Shown here one piece after another: positions 33,647 to 41,743 of a DNA stretch of 41,743 nt. The DNA comes from Komagataeibacter oboediens (GTDB lineage Bacteria; Pseudomonadota; Alphaproteobacteria; Acetobacterales; Acetobacteraceae). The stretch spans positions 1-41,743 of the forward strand of contig NZ_NKTX01000023.1 of NCBI RefSeq assembly GCF_003207815.1, read 5' to 3'. Position numbers and translations under genes: made by a program. Numbering within the stretch: position 1 is the stretch's first letter; every line of letters begins with the position of its first letter. The notes beneath the pieces are model-generated. The model was not told the origin of the DNA and searched no databases. It was given only the letters and a program-made list of their open reading frames with translations.

Positions 33647-34774
33647 ATGCCCCGCATTTGCGCAATCCTGATGGGGGCGGCCAGTGCCGCGTCCCTGCTG
33701 TCCGTCGCGACCGCACGGGCTGCGCCCCGCACCGACCTGCTGCAGGTGCCGCCGGGATTCCATGTCAGCGTGGTGTCCGACCACGTACCGAACGCGCGCG
33801 AAATGGTGCGCGGCGCGCGGGGCACCATATTCGTGGGCAGCATGGGCGCGGGCAGCGTCTATGCCCTGACCGGCGTTGACGGCGGTGGCCCGGTGCAGGT
33901 GCGGACCATTGCCCGTGGCCTGAGCCTGCCCGTGGGCGTGGCCTATCATGATGGCGACCTGTATGTATCCGACATGCGGCGCATTGTGGTGCTGCGCGAT
34001 ATCGAGGACCATCTGGACACGCCACCAAAGCCGGAGGTCGTGGCCGACAACCTGCCCTACCGCCCCGGCGACCATTCGTGGAAATTCATTGCATTCGGGC
34101 CGGACAACCGTCTGTACGTGCCCATTGGCGCGCCATGCAACATATGCGACGTGGGACATGAATTCGGGCGCATCATATCCATGAACGCCAATGGCACGGA
34201 CCGCCGCGACGTGGCTTACGGCATCCGCAACTCGGTCGGCATCACGTGGCAGCCAGGCACGGGGGTAATGTGGTTTACCGATAACGGGCGCGACAACATG
34301 GGTGATGACATGCCGTCCGATGAACTGAACCGGGTGGACGTGCCCGGTCAGTCCTTTGGCTACCCCTACTGCCATCAGGGCAACATCGCGGACCCGCAGT
34401 TTGGCAGCCGGCACCCGTGCAGCGAATTCACCCCGCCCGCCCTGCTGCTGGGCGCGCATGTCGCGGCACTGGGGCTGCGGTTTTACGAAGGCACCGAATT
34501 CCCTGCCCCCTATCACGGCAGCCTGATGATTGCCGAACACGGGTCATGGAACCGCAGCCAGCTTTCGGGGTACCAGGTGGTCAGCGTCGGTTTTGCCGCA
34601 GATAACAGGCCCCAGCCCCCCACCGTGCTGGTGGGGGGCTTCCGTCAGGGCCAGCGCGCATGGGGCCGTCCGGCCGATGTCCTGCCCCTGCCGGATGGCA
34701 GCATGCTGATCAGTGATGACCTGTCCGGCGCCATTTACCGCCTGACATATGGTGACGCCGTGCCGACGCACTGA
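33647..34774 (+). CDS. Secreted PQQ-type sugar dehydrogenase (L-sorbosone dehydrogenase-like)
   Basis: This 375-residue secreted beta-propeller protein has a signal peptide ending ...SVATARA-AP. It belongs to the family of soluble PQQ glucose/aldose and sorbosone dehydrogenases: LPVGVAYHDGDLYVSDMRRI, DHSWKFIAFGPDNRLYVPIG, APCNICDVGHEFGRI, VMWFTDNGRDNMGDDMPSDELN, FGYPYCHQG, and IAEHGSWNRS followed by RPADVLPLPDGSML. The substrate is inferred from the family only. ATG 33647 has AGGAG 9 nt upstream. It follows the kinase gene by 53 bases and precedes a small secreted cupin protein in the same direction. Confidence 0.85.
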   Translation: MPRICAILMGAASAASLLSVATARAAPRTDLLQVPPGFHVSVVSDHVPNAREMVRGARGTIFVGSMGAGSVYALTGVDGGGPVQVRTIARGLSLPVGVAYHDGDLYVSDMRRIVVLRDIEDHLDTPPKPEVVADNLPYRPGDHSWKFIAFGPDNRLYVPIGAPCNICDVGHEFGRIISMNANGTDRRDVAYGIRNSVGITWQPGTGVMWFTDNGRDNMGDDMPSDELNRVDVPGQSFGYPYCHQGNIADPQFGSRHPCSEFTPPALLLGAHVAALGLRFYEGTEFPAPYHGSLMIAEHGSWNRSQLSGYQVVSVGFAADNRPQPPTVLVGGFRQGQRAWGRPADVLPLPDGSMLISDDLSGAIYRLTYGDAVPTH

Positions 34775-34819
34775 CCCCGGCGTCCCGGTTTTCCCTTTTT
34801 CGTTACGGAGGTTCCCGCC

Positions 34820-35401
34820 ATGTCCCCGCGCGCCCTCGCACTGTCCCTTGGCCTTGCCCTTGCCGCCCTGCCGGTCCTGACCCCCGCCAAGGCCACCGTA
34901 CCGCCAGCGGCCCCGCATCCTGCCATTCTGCCCGACACCACGCAGCCACCCCCGCCCCAGCGCACGTACCGGCATTTATGGACCGATGACAGGGGGATCA
35001 GCCATATCACCACCTGTCCGGTGCATGACTTCTTCCTGAAAAGCATGTCACCCCCCGCTGGCCCGCAGTGGCAGGACCCCATGGAACCACAGGTGGCAAC
35101 CATCATGGTGACCGTGCAGCCCGCCCGCTGGAACGGCACATGGCACCCCGACCCGAAGCCCCAGTGGATCGTGCCGCTGCAGGGCCGGTGGTATGTCCGC
35201 GCCATGGATGGCACACGCGTGGAAATGGGACCAGGCGATATCCTGTTTGGCGAGGACCAGAACGTGCGCCCCATGGAAACCGGCCCCTATCGCGGGAAAA
35301 AGGGCCATGACGCGGGCAATATCGGCAATGGTCCGGTCACGCTGATGGTCATCCAGTCAGCCAATGCGCCGATCCCTAACCAGCCCTGCCGCTATCATTA
35401 A
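34820..35401 (+). CDS. Secreted cupin-domain protein
   Basis: The 193-residue protein has a signal peptide (MSPRALALSLGLALAALPVL, then TPAKA), a Pro-rich linker, then a small cupin barrel. The barrel contains WIVPLQGRWYVRAMDGTRVEMGPGDILFGED-like strands (GxWxVxxxDG, GPGDILFGED) and a late NGPVTLMVIQ strand. The metal-binding His pattern of classic cupins is incomplete, so catalysis is uncertain. ACGGAGG lies 9 nt upstream. It is 45 bases after the PQQ-type dehydrogenase, probably in the same operon; a partner or accessory role is only inferred. Confidence 0.7.
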   Translation: MSPRALALSLGLALAALPVLTPAKATVPPAAPHPAILPDTTQPPPPQRTYRHLWTDDRGISHITTCPVHDFFLKSMSPPAGPQWQDPMEPQVATIMVTVQPARWNGTWHPDPKPQWIVPLQGRWYVRAMDGTRVEMGPGDILFGEDQNVRPMETGPYRGKKGHDAGNIGNGPVTLMVIQSANAPIPNQPCRYH

Positions 35402-35413
35402 AATAGCTGGACG

Positions 35414-35460
35414 TTATCCACAGATTCCGGGGATAGGGAGAAAGATAACCCTGTGGAAAA
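35414..35460. promoter_or_regulatory. Facing DnaA-box-like sites upstream of guanine deaminase
   Basis: TTATCCACA (35414-35422) matches the DnaA box exactly. TGTGGAAAA (35452-35460) is the reverse of TTTTCCACA, one base off the consensus. They face each other over 29 bases. The same bases form CCACAG/CTGTGG arms, but no T-tract suggests a terminator. There is no other sign of a replication origin. Confidence 0.35.
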
Positions 35461-35654
35461 AAATGGGAGATCCGGATTCCTGCCGTATTTTCAACGGGTT
35501 TTCCCATGCTCGTGGAGTTTGCCCCGCGCGCCACGTGCCCGGAACGGCCCCTTTTGCGGGCCTGCGTGGCTGCGCATGTGGTTTTGGGGCTGTGCAGATC
35601 GTTGCGGGCGGAGGATAATGATCCGTTTTCGCAATGATGGTGGGAAGCTGCAGA

Positions 35655-37028
35655 ATGGGTCAGTTCGTTATTCGCGGTCAGGTCATCAACCCGGTCACCC
35701 CCGACCAGGCAACGCTGACAGACTGCGTGGTGCATGTTGGGGCGGATGGCCGGATCATTGCCCGCCACGCATCCGACAGCCCCATGGCCACACAGATTCT
35801 GGACCATGCCGCCCGGCAGGGCATGCCGGTCCGCACACTGTCAGCGTCACAGATGCTGATGCCCGGTTTCACGGACCTGCATGTCCATGCCCCGCAATGG
35901 CCGCAGATGGGCCGCGCACTGGACCTGCCGCTGCGTGACTGGCTGGAACAGCGGACCTTCCCGCTGGAAGCCCGCTTTGCCGATCCCGCTTTCGCCGCCC
36001 CGGTCTATGACGAAATGGTCCGCACCCTGCTGGCCAACGGCACGACCACTGCCGTGTTTTTCGCAACCATCCATGAAGAAAGCAGCCTGCTGCTGGCCCA
36101 CACCTGCCTGCGTTACGGGCTGCGCGCCCTTGTCGGGCTGGTGGCGATGGATGATCCGGCGCTGTGTCCCCCCACCTATCGCAATGCCAGCGTGGAACAG
36201 GCGCTGGCCGCCACGCGCCGCTTCATCCATGCCGTGCGGGCGCTGCCGGGCAACGAAGGGGAACTTGTGCGCCCCATGGTCACGCCGCGCTTCATCCCGG
36301 CATGCACGGATGGCCTGCTACGGAGACTGGGCGAACTGGCGACGGAGGAAGACTGCCTGATCCAGACCCACTGTTCCGAAAGCGATTGGGAACATGATCA
36401 TGTCCGCCAGCGGACCGGCGTGAACGACACGATGGCGCTGGACCGCTTCGGCCTGCTGCGCCGGGGCACGGTGCTGGCCCATTCGTGCCACATGACGGCA
36501 GAGGACATGGCGCTGGTGCAGGCGCACGGGGCGGCGATCGCGCACTGCCCACTGTCCAATGCCTATTTCGCGGGTGCGGTGCTGCCGCTGCGCGCGGCAT
36601 GGCAGGCTGGCGTGCATGTGGGGCTGGGTACCGACCTGTCGGGCGGGTATTCGCCATCTGTCGCGGTCAATGCCGCCATGGCCGTGACCGCGTCGCGCAT
36701 GCTGGATACCGGCACCGACCCCGCCCGCGTGGCAGCGGACCGTGGCCGGCCGGGTGCGCGCCTGACCTTTGCCGAAGGACTGTGGCTGGCCACACGCGGG
36801 GGGACGTCGGCGCTGGATATCGCGGCAGGGCAGTTTGATGCGGGGCAGGCATTTGACGCCATCCTGATCGACCGCACGGCCCCCGGCAGCAACATCCTGC
36901 CCCCCGTTCATGGCGAAACAGACCGTGTGGCGGCGGACGTGGTGCAGCAGATCCTGTGCAATATCGGCAGACCCAACATCCGGACCGTATGGGTGGCGGG
37001 GCGCAAGGTGCATGACACAGGGGCGTGA
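35655..37028 (+). CDS. guaD: Guanine deaminase
   Basis: Guanine deaminase hydrolyses guanine to xanthine and ammonia. The 457-residue amidohydrolase has PGFTDLHVHAPQWPQMG (HxH zinc ligands and the family PQW signature), QTHCSESDWEHDHV, LAHSCHM and the Asp in GLGTDLSGGYSPS, all characteristic of this family. ATG 35655 is used (GGGAAG about 8 nt upstream); ATG 35634 is an alternative. It stands with an 8-oxoguanine-deaminase-like gene and a BMP-type binding protein nearby on the other strand, which suggests a purine-salvage neighbourhood. Confidence 0.93.
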   Translation: MGQFVIRGQVINPVTPDQATLTDCVVHVGADGRIIARHASDSPMATQILDHAARQGMPVRTLSASQMLMPGFTDLHVHAPQWPQMGRALDLPLRDWLEQRTFPLEARFADPAFAAPVYDEMVRTLLANGTTTAVFFATIHEESSLLLAHTCLRYGLRALVGLVAMDDPALCPPTYRNASVEQALAATRRFIHAVRALPGNEGELVRPMVTPRFIPACTDGLLRRLGELATEEDCLIQTHCSESDWEHDHVRQRTGVNDTMALDRFGLLRRGTVLAHSCHMTAEDMALVQAHGAAIAHCPLSNAYFAGAVLPLRAAWQAGVHVGLGTDLSGGYSPSVAVNAAMAVTASRMLDTGTDPARVAADRGRPGARLTFAEGLWLATRGGTSALDIAAGQFDAGQAFDAILIDRTAPGSNILPPVHGETDRVAADVVQQILCNIGRPNIRTVWVAGRKVHDTGA

Positions 37029-37039
37029 ACAGGACTTAA

Positions 37040-37070
37040 ACACGCCTGTACCGTTCTGGTATGGGCGTGT
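37040..37070. terminator. Bidirectional terminator-like hairpin
   Basis: ACACGCC (37040-37046) pairs with GGCGTGT (37064-37070), with inner TACC/GGTA pairing and a small loop. It lies between the convergent guanine deaminase and DUF5655 genes, 11 bases after one stop codon and touching the other. No long T run follows on either side. Confidence 0.6.
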
Positions 37071-38017
37071 CAGGAACTTTCGTATGATTTTTCAATCAGG
37101 GGTTTGGCACGCTCCAGATCATTGAGGTTACGCAGTGTCACTTCAAGGTCACCCGTTCCGAAATGGCCCTTGTTTTTAACGTTGCGTGTGAAGCCTTTTT
37201 CCAGCGCGACGGTATCCGGGTCGACCTTCAGGTAAAGCCGGAGCACATCAAGGGTTGGTTTCACTTCCAGACAGACAAAGTTCTTTATCCGCCTGAATGC
37301 AAAATAACAGTTCAAGGTTTTCTGCGTAACGTCATCACCTAGTGAAAGAAGATAGGCGACTGTATCCGAGTACAGGTTTGTAAGCGCCTCTCCCGCATCA
37401 GCCAGACTTTCTGAATTTGTCTTGTGGCGTGTTGCCCCTTTTGCGCTACCTGCAACAGCCATGGCACCATCCGTCATCGGCATGGATGGGTTTATTACCG
37501 GCTGGCTGACACGGGATGATGATACGCTTGTCAGCAGGTCCAGCATCAGTAGATCCTGCCCAAAACGTCTATAGCGGATCAGTTCAATATTTCGCCCCAT
37601 CTGCTTGATGGCGTGCAGGTCATAGCGGGTGAAATCCGCTGCAATACAGATCAGGCGTGGCGCACTCCATTCAATGGCATCGGCTTTTTCCTTGCCCATA
37701 TTTTCCTGCACAAGAAGCCGGAAATCGGCCTTATGATCCATCAGCCAGTCAAGGTAGAACAGACCCTGATTGATGACGTTTTCATTTATATTTCTTTTGT
37801 ACTCGATTATAACGGGATAACTGTTTTCATCCAGTCCCAGCGTATCCATGCGACCGCCGTGGGTTGTGGAGTATTCGGATGCCAGAAAGCGGACACCCAG
37901 CAATGTTTCCAGATTCTTCTCGAAAAGGGTCTGTAATGCCCTCTCAAGCGGCGCTGACGATCCAGACAGTTCGCTCGCTTGATTATCGCTGATCTGGAAA
38001 AGTTTAATATCACTCAA
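37070..38017 (-). CDS. DUF5655-type protein with PD-(D/E)XK nuclease-like domain
   Basis: The 315-residue protein begins (M)SDIKLFQI from TTG 38017, with GGAG 7 nt upstream. This matches the usual start of the family, so the longer frame to 38167 is rejected. Residues 20-130 carry a nuclease-like core: EKNLETLLGVRFLASEYST, GGRMDTLGLDENSYPVIIEYKR (Asp...Glu-x-Lys), as in NucS-like DUF91 domains. A C-terminal DUF5655 domain (about 220-315) holds the KNFVCLEVKPTLDVLRLYLKV strand region. DNA binding or cleavage is inferred; the role is not known. The gene is visibly less GC-rich than its neighbours and interrupts the purine genes, which suggests it was acquired. Confidence 0.8.
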   Translation of the reverse strand: MSDIKLFQISDNQASELSGSSAPLERALQTLFEKNLETLLGVRFLASEYSTTHGGRMDTLGLDENSYPVIIEYKRNINENVINQGLFYLDWLMDHKADFRLLVQENMGKEKADAIEWSAPRLICIAADFTRYDLHAIKQMGRNIELIRYRRFGQDLLMLDLLTSVSSSRVSQPVINPSMPMTDGAMAVAGSAKGATRHKTNSESLADAGEALTNLYSDTVAYLLSLGDDVTQKTLNCYFAFRRIKNFVCLEVKPTLDVLRLYLKVDPDTVALEKGFTRNVKNKGHFGTGDLEVTLRNLNDLERAKPLIEKSYESS

Positions 38018-38133
38018 AAAACTGCTCCGGCCTGATAATCCCCGTTGGTTTTTACCGTAAACGAAAGCGTTCACAACCATTGCGGCGCGGAGAGGCGTCA
38101 TGCGCCTGATCAGGGGAAATCGAACGGATTTGC

Positions 38134-39282
38134 CTATGGCAACCCGCTGACCCCTTCCACCGCCCAATCCCAGTCATACAGGTCAAGGTCATTCATCGTG
38201 GTGCCTTCGGCCACGCGCAGGTTACCGTGCTGGTCACGGATGGGACCACTGAAGGGCGACCAGCCGCCCATGATGCGCGCACGCACGGCGTCCGCCCGAT
38301 CACGCACGGCCTGCGGCACACGCTGGCCCCATGGGTCACGGTCCACGCCCTCCCCCATCATCAGCAGTTGCGGGACAGGCCGCCATGTCCCCGCGAGCCG
38401 CGCGCGCACCTGCGCTATGTAGAACTGCGCGAAATCCAGCACAACCGACGCCACGTATGCATCCGGCCCGAACTGCCGTATGTCCTTGTTCCACATGGCT
38501 GCCCACAGCCCGCGTTCCTGCGCCACATGCAGGTAGCCCGCTTCGTCCATGATCCCGAACAGGAAGTCGCACCCTTTGTCCGCCAGCGCGTTGGCCGCCT
38601 GGATCGCCGCCTGTGGGTCGAACCAGGCGTTGATGCTGATGACCTGCATGGTTGCATCGGGATTGACGCTGCGGGCGCCCATAAGAGCAGCATTGGCCCC
38701 GGCATAGGCCGAAGGCAGCGGAAAGGACGCAATGAAGCCCAGCCTGCCGTCCCGGCTGAGCAGCCCCGCCGCAACCCCGATCACGTAGCTGACATACCAG
38801 TGCGCGATATAATACCAGCTGACATTGGCGCGCAGGGGCCGCCCGTCGCACTGCATGAAGGCCGTATCGGGCGCGCGGGCCGCCACATCGGTCAGGAAGT
38901 CCCCATAATCCGCGCCGGTCATGACCAGCTGCGCCCCTTCCGCCACGAATTCACGCAGCAGGCGCGTGGCGTCGGCGGAATACGGCATGCTTTCCACGTA
39001 CACCGTACGCAGTTTTGGAAAGGCACGGCGCACGGCCTGCACCGCGACATGGTGCATTTCGGTCCAGCCGCCATCACTGACCGGGCCGACATAGCCCAGC
39101 GCCAGCAGGGCATCTTCCTCCGCGACCGGGGGCATGGGCGCAATGGTGGAAAACGGGTCCGCCAGCCCCGCCAGAAGCCGGTCCGTGGCGGTCGGGGCCG
39201 CGGCCTGTCCCTTACGGGTTACAAGACCGGTGGAAAACGCGGCCCCCGCGGTGGCCAGAAGCTGCCGGCGCGGCAGGATCAT
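38134..39282 (-). CDS. BMP-family (PnrA/Med-like) solute-binding protein
   Basis: This 382-residue exported binding protein has a signal of the RRQLLATAGAAFSTGLVTRK type, possibly Tat-like. The mature part has the BMP fold: LGYVGPVSDGGWTEMH near residue 60 (family G-x-x-x-D-x-G-W), GADYGDFLTDVAARAPDTAF, GRLGFIASFPLPSAYAGAN, INAWFDPQAAIQAANALADK and GCDFLFGIMDEAG. BMP proteins of this type bind purine nucleosides for ABC importers. No permease or ATPase gene is in the window. It is downstream of the broken deaminase gene on the same strand. A start at 39300 is possible, but ATG 39282 fits the signal better. Confidence 0.85.
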   Translation of the reverse strand: MILPRRQLLATAGAAFSTGLVTRKGQAAAPTATDRLLAGLADPFSTIAPMPPVAEEDALLALGYVGPVSDGGWTEMHHVAVQAVRRAFPKLRTVYVESMPYSADATRLLREFVAEGAQLVMTGADYGDFLTDVAARAPDTAFMQCDGRPLRANVSWYYIAHWYVSYVIGVAAGLLSRDGRLGFIASFPLPSAYAGANAALMGARSVNPDATMQVISINAWFDPQAAIQAANALADKGCDFLFGIMDEAGYLHVAQERGLWAAMWNKDIRQFGPDAYVASVVLDFAQFYIAQVRARLAGTWRPVPQLLMMGEGVDRDPWGQRVPQAVRDRADAVRARIMGGWSPFSGPIRDQHGNLRVAEGTTMNDLDLYDWDWAVEGVSGLP

Positions 39283-39466
39283 GCATGCAGTCCTTGTCAC
39301 AAGGGATGGAAGATGCGCGCACGTACCTTCCGCGGCACATCACCTGCTGACATACCCGGTACGCATGCTAACCATGCGCACGCCAGACACAAGGGGTCAT
39401 GCAGCAGTAATCGCGGAAGGTGGAACCGCGCCCCTGCCCGCCGGTGCGAAGTACGGGACGCAGGTG

Positions 39467-40817
39467 CTAGGCGATTTTCTGTATCCGATGCGCCTGCTGC
39501 GCATGCTCGCGCAGCATGTCCTTCAGCGCCGTCATGGTGGGCTGGCAGTTTTCCACCAGCACCCTGCCGTTCACGATGGACGTGCCCGCCACGGCGGGGC
39601 CGCAGCGCAGCCATGCCTCCACCGGGTCGGTTATCGCCCCGGCCAGCGCCACCTCGTTCGCATGCCAGATCACCAGATCGGCACATGCACCCGGACGCAG
39701 GTGCCCGATTTCATCGTCCCAGCCCAGACAGGCGGCACCATCACGGGTGGCCATGTCCAGCGCTTCACGCGCGCCCATGGCCGCAGGGCCATGGCTGACC
39801 CGGCCAAGCAGCATGGCGTTGCGTGTTTCCATCCACATGGAGGCATGATCCGTCGTGGCCGACCCGTTGCAGCCCAGCCCGACCTTTATGCCGCGTTCGC
39901 GCATGTCCAGCGCATCCGCGCTGCCGCCGCCGATCATCATGTTGGAACTGGGACACTGCACCACGCTGATCCCGGCCTTCGCCATGCGGGTGACTTCGGA
40001 CGGGGATGGATAGATGTAGTGCGCGACCCATGTACGCGGGCTGGCCCATCCCATCCGCTCGAACTGTTCGGTGGGGGTGCAGTTGTACATGCTCAGGCAG
40101 AAATCATCTTCCTCCATATCCTCGCCCAGATGCGTATGCAGGCGCAGGTCGAGGCGTTCGGCCATGGTCAGGGATTCGCGCATGATGCGTTCGGACGCCG
40201 AAAACATGGAGACCGGACCCAGCGCCACGCGGCCCATGGCGCCGGGCGCGGGATCATGAAACGCGCTGACCAGGCGTTCGCAGTCGGACAGGATCGTGTC
40301 CTCATCCTGCACAAGGTCAGACGGAGGCAGGCCGCCATCCGCCTGCGCGCGCGTCATGCTGCCACGCGTGGCGTAAAAGCGCATGCCGATATCACGCGCT
40401 GCCCGGAACTGTTCATCAATCAGGCGTGGCCGGGGGTGGATGTACATATGATCCATGGAGGTGGTACCCCCCCCCCAGCAACAGTTCGATCATGGCGATA
40501 TAGGTGGACACGTAGACGGAATCCGCATCCAGCCCGGCCCATAGCGGGTACAATGCCTGCAGCCATGCGAACAGCCGCAGGCGCGTCGCAGGCGCGTACG
40601 AACGCGTCAGGTTCTGGTACATATGGTGGTGGGCATTGACCAGGCCAGGGGTGACCAGCCGTCCACCCGCATTGATGACCCGCGCAGCCTGCGGTGGGGA
40701 CTGCTGCGGGCCGCCTACGGAATGAATGCGGTTTTTTTCGATGGCGATCCAGCCACCGGGAATTTCCCAGTCCTGATCAAGGTACAGATGGGCATCACAA
40801 ATCAGAATATCAATCAT
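39467..40817 (-). pseudogene. 8-oxoguanine-deaminase-like amidohydrolase, frameshifted at a G10 run
   Basis: The first part (40817-40416) reads MIDILICDAHLYLDQDW...GGRLVTPGLVNAHHHMYQNLTR with the HxH zinc site, then leaves frame at MIELLLGGGYHLHG. The second part (to 39467) continues as MDHMYIHPRPRLIDEQF, with HTHLGEDMEEDDF, the His in VAHYIYPSPSE, and CNGSATTDHASMWMETRN with the metal Asp. Joined, they give about 450 residues, the family length. Nine Gs instead of ten (40467-40476, minus strand) would restore GGGTTSMDHMY, the normal sequence. The family includes 8-oxoguanine deaminase and chlorohydrolase-like purine or pyrimidine deaminases. Everything but the frameshift is intact, so it may be a sequencing error, a phase-variable gene or a recent pseudogene. 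Confidence 0.85.
40467..40476 (-). repeat. Ten-base G homopolymer causing a frameshift
   Basis: A run of ten C on the plus strand (ten G in the coding strand) sits in a conserved Gly-Gly-Gly codon stretch. Such runs slip readily in replication and in sequencing; losing one base restores the frame. Confidence 0.9.
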
Positions 40818-41743
40818 TACTCAACCATACTGTTCCAGTTCCCGCCACGTACGGACGGGGGAAACCGCCGCATCGGGATGCTGGAAACGCGAATACTGAA
40901 TCAGTCACTATTACATTGTTATTTACAAAAATTATTTAAGTGTTTTTTTGAACATGCCATCATCATTCGCGCCTGTCCATATGTATAGACAGACGCATTC
41001 GCGGAAATGACAGAAAAGACAACCCCGGATTGTGAAAAGACATGCCGTATGGAGAGGAAAGCATATCCCTCTGGTTGTATTGTTTACAAACAATTAACTA
41101 AAAATCGGTTTTTTCAGCCTGAAATAGGCATCATCCTGCATTTTCTGCATAGATTAATTACACATATGTTAATTTATCTATATTGGTTCATATCATTAAC
41201 CACGAACAAAATCCTGATTACATTCCCATCGCAAGAACAGCCATATGACAGTTTGTAGGCATAAGTTCCTATCCTGCAGACCTAAGCGATGTAGGATAAG
41301 CTGGTATTTGTGGATCATGAATCAGGTCAAACCGGGAACATACATTTTCATATATGGTATTCTGTAACCATTATATTAATATTTTTAAATGATCTGCCTG
41401 CCGAAACGAATTTATAACATTATGTTACATGCGGCGTTCGCGCCATTTATGGCGAACAATGGCAGGAATGTGGCGTTTCCGTCATGATGACATACCATTC
41501 ACCAGTCAGGGACGCATGCGATGCATGGCAGGTCCCGCAGCATCCCTATGATCAAAAATTCTATAATAAATATAGGTCGAGCATACTGATGCCGGCAACC
41601 GGAGGTTGCGGTGACTATACCACGCGCCATTCTGCCTCGCCATGATGGGGTCACGACACGAAAGTGTACTTTACGTACGCTTAGAGTGAACCCAACAAGA
41701 ACGTTGAGGCTGTTCTGCTGAGAGTTCGATAGACAGTTGGCCG
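40818..41743. other. AT-rich region with no recognised gene
   Basis: In these 926 bases the open frame at 41007-41258 (83 codons) has no recognisable domain, though part is hydrophobic. Features seen: CTGTC-n10-GACAG (40973-40992), a candidate dyad; and GCAACC-gga-GGTTGC (41595-41609), a tight hairpin. The last 100 bases become GC-neutral and could be the edge of another element, but I recognise no terminal repeat or transposase. The promoter of the deaminase gene should be at 40820-40900. Confidence 0.5.

Noticed and set aside
41007-41258. 83-codon plus-strand frame in the AT-rich right end
   Set aside because: It contains a hydrophobic patch but has no family resemblance or clear start signal; AT-rich DNA readily gives such frames.

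Overview
The window looks like chromosome of a high-GC acetic acid bacterium, most likely a cellulose-forming Komagataeibacter/Gluconacetobacter relative. This rests on recognisable gene families: a two-gene PQQ polyol dehydrogenase (sldB-sldA), a second PQQ-type sugar dehydrogenase, an IS5/IS1031-like insertion sequence, and a four-gene block (FNR/FixK-like regulator, PAS-GAF-GGDEF-EAL, PAS-GGDEF-EAL, Rrf2) laid out like the cdg operons known from Acetobacter xylinum. No rRNA, tRNA, CRISPR array or prophage was recognised.

Left third (1-12.1 kb). A partial insertion sequence sits in the 3' end of exbD. Upstream come exbB, a Fur-box-like site and a large TonB-dependent receptor, so this is an iron or siderophore (or other TonB-driven) uptake block. 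It is followed by an MHS-type MFS transporter coupled to a LysR regulator, a divergent periplasmic gamma-glutamyltranspeptidase, and sldBA, whose membrane anchor and quinoprotein subunits overlap by ATGA.

Molybdenum block (12.3-18.1 kb). fdhD, mobA, mobB, moeA and a YdeP/FdhF-like bis-MGD oxidoreductase lie together: one Mo enzyme with the genes for cofactor nucleotide attachment, Mo insertion and sulfuration.

Signalling block (18.3-33.6 kb). Two paralogous Rrf2 repressors with a Cys-x7-Cys-x5-Cys motif flank an AT-rich spacer between the Mo block and the cdg-like operon. In that operon the second GGDEF-EAL protein has a flavin-type PAS, an intact GGDEF and a damaged EAL (predicted cyclase). 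The first has a FixL/DosP-like PAS with the heme-ligand His and intact GGDEF and EAL (predicted phosphodiesterase). After a Dda-like helicase and nagA comes a third GGDEF-EAL protein (PAS-PAS-GAF-GGDQF-EAL), again with the heme His. Divergent from it is a phytochrome-like HWE kinase with a receiver domain that lacks the N-terminal bilin-binding Cys; its leader can form two mutually exclusive GC-rich hairpins. O2, redox, possibly NO and possibly light cues therefore appear to converge on c-di-GMP here.

Right part (33.6-41.7 kb). A secreted PQQ-type (sorbosone dehydrogenase-like) protein and a small secreted cupin come first, then a purine salvage group: guanine deaminase, a BMP-type solute-binding protein, and an 8-oxoguanine-deaminase-like gene broken by a ten-G run. 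A DUF5655/PD-(D/E)XK-like gene with a TTG start lies among them. The last 0.9 kb is AT-rich with no credible gene.
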